Shown here: piece by piece, positions 55,799 to 64,000 of the stretch | Layout: each line of letters begins with the position of its first letter | How positions within the stretch are numbered: position 1 is the first letter of the stretch | NCBI GenBank assembly: GCA_030549205.1 | Contig: JAUKTV010000003.1 | Span: forward strand, 2,418,001 to 2,482,000 | Direction: 5' to 3' | DNA length: 64,000 nucleotides | DNA from: Apiosordaria backusii | Lineage: Eukaryota > Ascomycota > Sordariomycetes > Sordariales > Lasiosphaeriaceae | Program-made: the position numbers and the translations under genes | Notes under the pieces: generated by a model | What the model was told of the DNA's origin: nothing | The model's input: the letters and a program-made list of their open reading frames with translations, nothing else | Databases searched by the model: none

Positions 55799-55917
55799 AC
55801 ATACGACCATACGCAGTAGAGAACTCGGGATCCCGTCCGCTCTCCCCTAGATAAGCTACTGACGGCCAGACCAGTACTCAGGTGGGTGACCACTGGGGAA
55901 TCCCTGGTGTTGTATGT
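55799..55917 (+). rRNA. 5S rRNA: 5S ribosomal RNA (dispersed copy)
   Basis: The 119-nt sequence starts ACATACGACCAT and ends GGTGTTGTATGT, so the two ends pair as 5S helix I. Internal landmarks include GGATCCCGTCCGCTCTCCC, GGCCAGACCAGTACTCAGG and GGTGGGTGACCAC (internal control region) and GGGGAATCCC. A TATA element lies about 27 bp upstream (ATATA at 55771-55775), as reported for Neurospora 5S genes, and a T-rich Pol III terminator follows immediately. Single dispersed 5S genes outside the rDNA array are typical of Neurospora-like fungi. Confidence is high because both terminal and internal motifs fit. Confidence 0.93.
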
Positions 55918-56189
55918 TTTTGGTGTTTTTGTGCTCTTTCTGCTCCACTTTAGGGCACTCAGGGGTCAGGGGTCCACTTTGGTCTGTGCAGGCAGGTACT
56001 GGGTGAAACTACGTGGCAACTGCTCTTGAGTACTTTTCCATAGTTTGGGTTTGCTTTCTTAAAGGCTAGAGGTTGACAGTGTGACGCGACTTATGGAAGT
56101 ATGAGTAGTGCTTGGGGGATGGGTTTGTTTCATCAAACCCCGAAGGTACCTTACCTTAGCAACAACTAGAACTAGACTAGCAGCGATGG

Positions 56190-56565
56190 GGGACTTCCCA
56201 ATTCCCGGTTGGTGAGCCTCGTTTTTGGTTCGTTAGCTGTGGTGACCATCATGCAGTGTCTAGTCGTAGTCTGGTGGTGCAAATATAGGCGTAAGCGGAC
56301 GTCAATATCACAGATCACGAAGGATGACCATGTACAAAAATGGGGCTCGGGTTTGCAAAAAGACTCTGAGGCAGCAATGACGGACATTCGATATTGATAT
56401 AGGAGCTGGACGGAACACCAATATGAGAAATAGACGGGCAGCTAGCGCTTAGAGCGGAGATGGATCTTGGGCATGGGGCCAGCGAGATGGACTTGGTGTT
56501 TACGCATTCTGAGTTGAGGCAGGATTTTGGGTTTGGGAAACTCCAAGTTCCACAGAAGAGAGACC
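56190..56565 (+). pseudogene. Decayed third copy of the Cys/Ser-Thr membrane protein family (C-terminal remnant)
   Basis: A membrane segment (LVSLVFGSLAVVTIMQCLVV) followed directly by basic KYRRKR (56209-56310) matches the membrane/tail layout of copies 1 and 2. Further on, in another frame, ELDGTPI is followed by a TGA stop and then EIDGQLALRAEMDLG and MDLVFTHSELRQDFGFG, resembling a tail with repeated ELDG-type segments. The stop plus a frame change indicate decay, and no Ser/Thr stalk or Cys region was found upstream. Confidence 0.5.
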
Positions 56566-57007
56566 AATGTAACGAGGATAAGGGTGGATGATGTAGTGTT
56601 TTCCTGGTGTCTCTTTTTTTTTCTTCGGAACGGTGTATTACCTACCTTGAAGGGAGTCTCACCCTAGTCGCCTGGTAACAATGGCCACACATCCATGTCC
56701 TGGAAGTCAGTGTCAGGGACAGAAAATAGATGAGAACTATGCTTAGGGGACCATTCACACGACTGTTACGTTGCTTGGTATGGTTGCCTTATTCGTTTCC
56801 CGCTCTTTACTTGATACCATTATCAGTGGAGGCTATTGTAACAATAGCAACCTGTTACAGCTTCTTCTACGCCCGTAAGCAAACAGTTGTCTCAGTTCAT
56901 CGGTATGCATGCTTTCCAAGTTGTTATAGCCTTGTGGTCACTAAAGCCTTGTCTCCGAAGGAATACTAACTTACTATTCTTCCCTTAAAGAATGGGCGCC
57001 TTCTTAC

Positions 57008-57895
57008 ATGTCGTTTTTCGCCTCCAGCTTCTCGCAAGAATCAGTTATTATCCTGACAATGAATCAAGCCACTGCGTCTGCAATTTTTGCAACCTGGCCA
57101 TACTGTCAAAAATGGTGTTGTATGTCCAGGTCTTTGGGCTTCCATCTGTCAATTTGCTTTCGGGGCTAAATGGTAAATAGGGGAACCGTGGGTCACAGCC
57201 TACAGGGATCGAAACAACCAGACGCTGCTGTGTGGGCAACACTTGATGAATGGATACATCAGGTGTAAGGACTGTGTTGAAGAACTGTATCACCTCCCCA
57301 ACGGTGAGCTCGTGGACTTGGAATTCAGACCTTTCCATGAACTCTGCACACCAACACTCGATGCACAGAGAACCGAGTCGGCTTCGATAAGCGTCCCCGC
57401 ATTGGACACAGCTGTGATTCCAGCCAACCTCGTCACATCTAATAGCTTTTTATCGGATCGTTCGAGAGTTCCGGCATTTACGACATCAATACCAACCGTA
57501 ACTACAACGATTGCTCCAAGTAAGGAGGTACCAAATCTCTTCCGACACGGCCCTATTTGACACATGTCGTTGATTCACTGAATTTACCTACAATAGACTC
57601 CAACAGTGACTTCCAAGCCCCCCAGCGACCCCTGAATCCGGGCCAACTGGCCGGCCCAATCGTTGGTGCAGTCTTCTTATTCATCATCGCTTTCGCACTT
57701 TGGTTCTACCGCCGCCGGACACAAAGAGCTTCATCAGTACCATCGCCCCAGAGCAGCCCGCAGGCCGCCGAGTTGGAGACACAGGAAAGGGTGGTAGAAC
57801 TGGGGGATAGAGCAATTCAGAGGCGGTCATGCTTGGTACACGAGATGGATGGACGGCCAAAATCCAAGGCGACGGTACAGCCAGAGGGGCCGTGA
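57008..57895 (+). CDS. Small Cys-motif, Ser/Thr-rich single-pass membrane protein, copy 2
   Basis: Best model: 57008-57119, 57199-57519, 57597-57895 (243 aa); an internal ATG at 57059 could also start it. The first intron has a GTATGT donor and CACAG acceptor. The Cys pattern PYCQKWC...LLC...YIRCKDC...HELC aligns with copy 1. The Ser/Thr stalk is much shorter (about 65 aa). The membrane segment is AGPIVGAVFLFIIAFALWFY, followed by RRRTQR and a ~55-aa tail. The second intron is at the same place and phase as in copy 1 (codon for Asn, phase 1). No signal peptide is seen after either ATG, so the 5' end is uncertain. It lies 1.3 kb downstream of copy 1. Confidence 0.6.
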
Positions 57896-60800
57896 GCGTG
57901 AGACCACACTGCATACACTGATACGATGTGGGAGTTATCGGAAAGGAGGTCCACTGAAAGGGTGTTCATCGGAAGGGGTCCACCGGCATACCTACCTATC
58001 AACCATCAGAAATGGGAGGATCAATGGGCAAGACATGAAGAAATTGGAACCTTATGCCTTTGGAAAAGAAAAGACTGAGGGGTTCATAGCCATATTCTAA
58101 GTTCGATAAATATCCATGTATTGAACAGGGCTTCCCAAGCTGATCTCTTTAGCTTCGATCTCGATGCCGATCATGGAATCACATCATCCATCACTCCCTC
58201 ACATCCACTCCACTCAGCCAACAAAGCTTATCCAAATCATATGTCCCAAGCCTCATATTCCATGACGTCCACATCTCTTAGGACTTACCCTTATCAGCCC
58301 TTCTCAAGCCCTAAGAAGCCTTCAGATTGGTTCAGTGTACCCATCCTGTATCTTAACTTTCCACACAGCAGCCTTAGTGCTGCCACTGATCTCTAGCTAG
58401 GCGCCGCCCTCACTCAATATGTTGCATCATGAGGCTTGTAGCTTGTTCAAAATCCCCACCCCTATCATTCACGGACTCCGCGTCTAGCGGCATGCCTGGG
58501 AGATGACACCGTCACGGAGCTCCGACTACGGGGGAGAAAGAACAAAGATAAATAGTACGCCATCTCCCTCTCTTGGAAGGATAACACAGCATCATTCATC
58601 TTCAGCTTCTTTTGTTGACAGAGTTGTCAACTTCATGCTTCACTATATTTCCCTTTCAGACGAGAACAGACGTTCAACTTGAAAGCGTGCCTGATCGGAT
58701 GAGGTACGAACACCGCACTCGCGATGAATCCCACTGGAATTGATTCCATCCAGCTGACCGTAATAGGAAGGTTGAGAAGGTGACGGTACAATACGAGCGA
58801 ACCACTGATCGCGGGGCTTTGTGTAGTGAACAATTGCTGCTGAAAATGGGAGCATTTGATGTGCCAAAGCCGCTTCAAACTTTGGAAACCAAAACCGAAA
58901 GAGAAGTCGTCAGAGAAATTGGTTGACACACCGCTCTCCAACACGGCAGTCCTTCCTCTTTAAACAAGGTAAACGACAACACTGGTTGTCTGCATTGCCC
59001 TTTCGCAGTGCCACTCTTCCCACGGGGTTGGACAGTACGCGTCGGTCTCAACGTGTGATGTGACAGTGTGTTGCGGCTCACCCCCTGTCTCTTGTTGACT
59101 CGCATGGATGGTTGGAATAAAGTGATGATCACAGAACTCTGAAAAGACCCTTGACCAATGGCGACCGGGACCCCCGGAAGGAATCCTTTATCCCCACATT
59201 CGGGCCATCTGAAGTGGATTTATCTCGCAAGTGAAGGATGAATTGGGATGCAAAGATCTTTCCGGGACGAAAAAGAACCCTCGGACTTTGGCCTGATGCC
59301 CGCAACCAATCCTTCTCCAAGCCGTCGGGTGGATGGCACGAGGTCCCGACGGTGTCCTGTTACAGACACAAGATTTGAGGATGTGCTGGTGAAATGTTTG
59401 AGGACATTCCGACGGTGTTTGGCGGTGAGGAGCAGGGCTGGAAAACGCCGTTGGGATTTGGCTGAAACATTCAAGACTCTCTCGGGTGCCGCTACCGCCT
59501 AGCGCCCAGCATCTGCAACAACGGTAGCGGCGAATACATATGCCGGATTAACTGCACGTTGGGAGCGAAAAGGGGTAATGCTGGACTGTGTTGGTTGTTG
59601 GGAGCACCAGAGCAACATACCTCACGGGACTGGGTGACGACGCAGCCACTTGACTCGGAAAGATACTGTAGGTATGCGAGCGGACTTTGCAGGTCATCTT
59701 GCTCGTTGTGTTGTTCATGTGTTGGCATCGAGAGGGGCGCAGAAAAGACGTGGTTCAACCGGAAATCTCCAGATCCCTCAGGGACTGGAATCCCATCGCA
59801 AGTCGTTGCTTCAAGGTCACAAGTCGCACGCAATTGGTGAGTGATGAAACAGGAAGTTAGTTTGACCAATCAGAATTCTCAGTGGCTGTTTGGTCCGAGG
59901 GTTCATCTTCAAGGGTCTTCAGTGCGAGAGCACGTTCCATCTGTTAACATCACGAGCTGGCCGTATCCACACAGAACGACGACGACGACGTATCATCAGA
60001 CCGAGAAGTTATCGTTCAAAGGACCCCTCCTCGAACTTAACCGCAAACTTCCGAGGACACAGGGGGCAGAGATATCGTACTGTGGTTCTGGGTCTTGTGA
60101 GCCCTTGTGAACCACGACGCTCCACTGCCAGAACCCGGTAACGTCTCCTCCAGCCGTTCCAACCACAAGCCCAGTCCGACCTCCCTCGGCCAAGACCTTT
60201 TGGACTCGACCAACTGCATCTTGTTGGTATGCTCCCATCTATATTATCTATAATTGACAAGTTACACAGCATAGAAGACTGTATGAGGCCTTTTTACCAA
60301 AGTATCATCTTTCATCAATCCATCAACCAAGACCGTTTTCCAGGACTGGAAACACCCCAACAACCGTTTCCAAGCATTTCACGCCCTTCCCTCCAAAAAC
60401 CAGGGTCGGGGTTTTCCCATACACGCACAGGCATGGCACAGGCGAGAATATGTAGAAAACCCGATAGAAGCCCACTCTGTCCCCTGGAATCGGCGGCAAG
60501 GCTCCAGCTCAAAGTCGGCCCCCACACTAAATCGCTTCGTCCGCCGCTGTGCCGTCACCCTAGCGGAAGGCCGAGCCTCGCCATCCCGTCCCTCGCCCGC
60601 AAGTTTCCCCGTAGGGGTTGTTCAAACCTTTCCCAAACGGGTTCTTGTTCAAGTCTTGGTTTTTTTTTTGATGCCTCCCCTGTTCCATATTTTTGGGCCG
60701 CAAGAATTGTTATTTCGTCGCCTCAAACAATGCCGAGATGGGAGGGCGTGTAGGTGTCTCGAAGAAACTGCGTATTGCCATCTCCGCTTGCAAACCATGT

Positions 60801-62768
60801 AGTTTTGGGCAATGAACTGGCGGCAGGCTGGTTGGCAGATAGATACCCAGATCCCGCCGACCGGAGGGGCCTCCGATCAAACTCGGGATTTGACGCGATC
60901 CCCGATTCTCCTCGGGCCCCGCCCCCAATATTAGGGACCTCTTATCACCTGAGACGAGGTTAAGCGCACCCGCGATGAGACTGAACAAGCGAGTATTATC
61001 TGCCGCCTGATAGCCCTTCCATGATATCGATTTAAACTCATCTAACTGTAATTGTTGACTTTGCCTTCTTTGCGCGTTATCATTAACACAGCAGCTGGAC
61101 CCCAACACGGCGCTTCTTCTCCACATTTGAGATACCCCTCCGATACGATACATTACTGCGGGTATTTTGCTATGGAGTGGTGATGCTGTGCCGCGACCGC
61201 CGCGCCCACGGGGGACTCCGGGGTCGGCCGAAACAACCTCAGTGGGTAAGTGCTCGTAAGGCTAGTACATGCCATGCCATGCCCGGTTACGACTTTAGGG
61301 TGGGATTGGAAACCGGGTGTTTTTTTACACTGCTGGGCGGGAGCCGCGGCGGAGGGTGCGGCGGCGGAGATATTGGACCCCAATTGGTGTAGTCAATTCC
61401 ACGCCTTCCACGATGATATTAAACGAAAGGGTCCACTAAGGGTTACGAGTATGATATGTATGTAGGCAAATACACGTAACTTGGATGCAGGGGGCTTTTT
61501 GATGGTGACAATGGAAGCCAAGGTCAGGCAGGTAGGTTTAACAGTGGAGATGGGAGAGTGGTGCGAGAGGCGGAGCAGAACCGAGCCGTATTGGGGTATT
61601 CTAGACTTTCTGGTGCGGCTCTTATCTGGAGTTGGAGTCAAGTGGCCATTCAGGCGCCGCGGGGGGCCGTTGCTGGTGGGAAGGTTCCGGGGTGGCATTT
61701 GATGGGTTGATGGAATGATGGCTTTCGTCGCTGCTTGTTTAGGTAGCTTTGACCCTGGGTGCGGACGTTGAGGTCGTTGGGTGTCGTTAGGGTGAGGAAC
61801 AAAGTTTTCGATGCTCAACGGTAAGGTACCTATGGTGTGGTCATGGGTGAAGAACATGAGGTGGGATGAACAATGAGAAAACCAGTGTGATTTGTCAGAC
61901 CTCTAATTGTCATCATCTACGGGGTAATATGATCGTCATGATCATATGTCCCCCGAGATCTCGCCATTTTCCCACAGTGATTACAATTACAATACCTTAC
62001 CAGGTAGTCTGGGGAAACTGTGTTTCGGAGTTTAGACTAGCTGTATCCAACATCATCATCAATGTCATCATCCCAACCCGCTAGTGCCCGCGCGGGTGGG
62101 TAGCCGCCGTTGAAGAAGACAACGGGTGTAAGCAAGTTCTGCAGCAGTGCTGACATTGGATGACACAGTCAGCAGTTTACTTGGACTTCTTAGTATCATC
62201 TTGTAAAAGCCGAAAATGCCAAGAGTCACGATCACTGGAGGACGGCAGAGAGCAGAGAAGAATAGTGGTTTAACAATATTCATTGAAAGATGAATTGGAT
62301 TCTCAAGTCCAATTCCTGATAGAAGCTACCAACTAAGAGGTTACAAGAAACCAATAACATAGATACGCTTGCGAGAATTTTGCTCGTGTGCGCTTTCCTC
62401 CCAGAAAAACACCTCCTTGGAAAAAAGCAGAGAGTCCACCCCTTCCAACCTTAGCCCAGATGAAATGCTGTTCCTGATACCCAAGCCCTGAACCCCGTGA
62501 AAATGCCGATCAATTCGTGCGTGTGGAATCTCCTCTCATCAGTGAGAGGGAGGCTTCTCCACCCGCCAATACCAATACTTTGGTATTTAGGTATATATAA
62601 TTTGTTGTGTGATGATTGTTGTTTTTGCTGTTGGCGGTGGTGTGTGTGTAAATGTGTGTGTGTGTGTGTGGTGCATACCCTTGCCCTGAGGCATTCCTCT
62701 CTTGTGTACCCTTTTTTTCTTTTGTCCATGTGCAAAAACCATCTCAAAGCAGAACAAAAAAGCTAGGC
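57896..62768. other. 4.9-kb gene-poor region
   Basis: No open frame here shows a recognisable domain, a signal peptide or a consistent intron pattern. It includes a short frame at 60736 that reads like the beginning of a Zn2Cys6 regulator but stops at once, a (TG)n microsatellite at about 62643-62671, and the 3' UTR of the bZIP gene near 62700. No tRNA or other structured RNA found. Confidence 0.45.
62643..62671 (+). repeat. (TG)n microsatellite
   Basis: TG dinucleotide run with one AA interruption, located in the probable 3' UTR or flank of the bZIP gene. Confidence 0.8.
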
Positions 62769-63749
62769 TTATTGCTGTGGTCCATAACCAGGCGAGCCTG
62801 GCATAGAAAGTGGCGTCTTCGGGTACTCGGTGTAGCTACCAGAGTCCGAGCAGGCCGCCGAGTGTTCAAGAGAGTGTGACAGAGGCGGAGTCTGTGTCAG
62901 GCACCCATCAGCAACGGTGTTCTTGAAATCTTACGAGCGGTGATGAAGGTTTTGGATAGGAGGAAGATGTGGAGGTGTAGCTTGGTTCCGCGAAGAGGCA
63001 CTCACATTCGGGGTCAGATGCTCGAAGGGAGGGGGGTGGCCTCCGTGAATGGGCATCCCTGGGAAGTAGCCGTTGTTGTAGCTGTCTAGGTGCTGCATGG
63101 ACGGCAGAGAGATTGTGCTCGAGTACTCGGCGAGTGTTGCGACTGGGTCGTGGGGCATCTGGTGGAAGTTGTAGGGCGTGAACATCTCATCGCTGGGCGG
63201 AGCGGGGTAGCCAGTTTGGTAGTAAGGGCCCACGGGGCTGGTGGATCGATCTCTTTCATCCTCGTAGCTATGGTTGAAGAGATATTGATCGTGCTGGCCA
63301 TAGGATGGGGTTGTGAAGTGAGGGGCAACGACTTGTCTACCTGGAGCAGGTGGTGACTGTTTTCGTGCCTTGGTTGCTGGGGCGCGCTTTGCAGGCTTTG
63401 GCGCTGGGCTTGTCTTCTCGTTGCCAGGAGAGGGGGATTCGTCTGAGACTCCGGCCTTCCGCTCCAACTCTTCCATGCGTCTCTTCAACTTCTTGCCTGC
63501 ACCTAGCTGTTTAGTGTTTGTCCCTCGGAATCACACCCGTTGCTGGTACGTACGGTAATTGCGCTGGGCAATGCGGTTCTGTATCCTCCTGCGCTCAGCA
63601 AGGTCTGAAATCTTGGTCCAGTCCTCGTCGGGGTTGGCCGAGGGGCTGAAGGCGCTGCTGGTGCCATGTGAGAAGTGTCTTGTAGGCGCCATTGGGGCCT
63701 GTTGGTAGTGTGTGTATGTGTGTGAGTTGAGTTGGAACATGCTGGTCAT
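62769..63749 (-). CDS. bZIP transcription factor (fungal AP-1-like basic region)
   Basis: Three exons in the preferred model (63749-63554, 63496-62935, 62835-62769) give 274 aa. The basic region at about residues 43-70 (DWTKISDL, RRRIQNRIAQRNYRKKLKRR) has Asn58 and Arg66 in the bZIP N-x7-R spacing. The following leucine zipper is short (MEELERKAG). A Lys/Pro/Ala-rich linker and a Pro/Tyr/His-rich putative activation region follow. The second donor TC|GTAAGA contains a TAA that is in frame: without splicing the protein ends at 62931 (253 aa); with splicing it ends YTEYPKTPLSMPGSPGYGPQQ. The intron is 99 nt, a multiple of three. The basic region resembles that of Podospora IDI-4 and related factors, but the specific orthologue is not assigned. 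Confidence 0.88.
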
Positions 63750-64000
63750 GGCGACGTCTTGAAGCCAGGTGGGGTATGAGATGAGAAGAAGTAAGGTGGT
63801 GAGGTGAGGTGAGAATCTTTTGTGCCAGATCCGAGAGGATGGGACGAACTATATATCCAACTTGGTGGGTGCGGCGTTCCAAAGTGTATCTCTTGGTCGG
63901 AGGGATGGGGGAGATCGGTCTTTAAGAACAAGCTCAGCAAGGTTCAACAAGTCGAGGTACTCCCAAGCCCAGATGCAGGGATTCCATGGGTGTGTTACGG
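63750..64000. promoter_or_regulatory. Upstream region of the bZIP gene
   Basis: The last 251 bp of the window lie upstream of the bZIP start codon on the minus strand and contain its 5' UTR and proximal promoter. No specific site is assigned. Confidence 0.4.

Noticed and set aside
58121..58396. Plus-strand open frame of 91 codons rich in Ser/Tyr/Pro
   Set aside because: No recognisable motif and no intron or signal evidence; could be a chance frame.
60229..60753. Plus-strand open frame of 174 codons
   Set aside because: Composition resembles untranslated sequence; no domain or conserved pattern and no upstream promoter-like context.

Overview
The window is nuclear DNA of a filamentous ascomycete, most likely a sordariomycete close to Neurospora, Podospora or Chaetomium. 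Evidence: short introns (about 49-100 bp) with GTAAGT-like donors and CTAAC/CTGAC branch sites; spaced, mostly single-copy genes; a lone 5S rRNA gene of the dispersed fungal type; and a set of ascomycete housekeeping genes (Rcd1/Caf40, Kha1-type antiporter, Rib3, Coq3, Utp14, mL41, a YANK kinase with a DFN motif, a zincless Fpg glycosylase, NIT-6-type nitrite reductase). I see no transposon, CRISPR array, virus or tRNA.

Layout. 0-9 kb: a minisatellite-bearing intergenic stretch, a secreted neutral ceramidase (-) and Rcd1 (-). 9-13 kb: one very repetitive secreted PEBP-like, probably GPI-anchored wall protein (-). 16-26.5 kb: a dense block with a K+/H+ antiporter (+), DHBP synthase (-), COQ3 (+), UTP14 (-) and mL41 (+). 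27-32.4 kb: an HSL-type hydrolase with a long disordered tail (-), a RING protein (+) and a small probable mitochondrial protein (-). 32.4-36.8 kb: gene-poor. 36.8-41.3 kb: YANK kinase (+) and Fpg (-). 41.7-43.7 kb: a spliced, apparently non-coding gene with one C/D box snoRNA in each of six introns. 43.8-48.1 kb: a damaged carboxypeptidase-like gene (-) and an unknown membrane-anchored protein (-). 48.9-52.3 kb: nitrite reductase (-) with GATA and NIT4-like sites upstream. 54.5-57.9 kb: a tandem family of small Cys-rich/Ser-Thr-rich single-pass membrane proteins (two intact, one decayed) with the 5S gene between them. 57.9-62.7 kb: gene-poor. 62.8-63.7 kb: a bZIP regulator (-).

The most interesting element is the snoRNA host gene. 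From box C/D positions, the five-nucleotide rule and rRNA sequence recalled from memory, the six snoRNAs correspond in order to yeast snR78, snR77, snR76, snR75, snR74 and snR73, the order I recall for the yeast polycistron. Here each one lies in its own intron. The rRNA matches need an alignment to this organism's own rRNA. Other points of note are a carboxypeptidase homologue that has lost its nucleophile and carries two apparent frameshifts, a RING domain with Asp at metal position 5, in-frame introns whose retention would change products, and in-frame minisatellites.

Exon boundaries were worked out by hand from splice signals, reading frame and family conservation; no alignment or RNA data were available.
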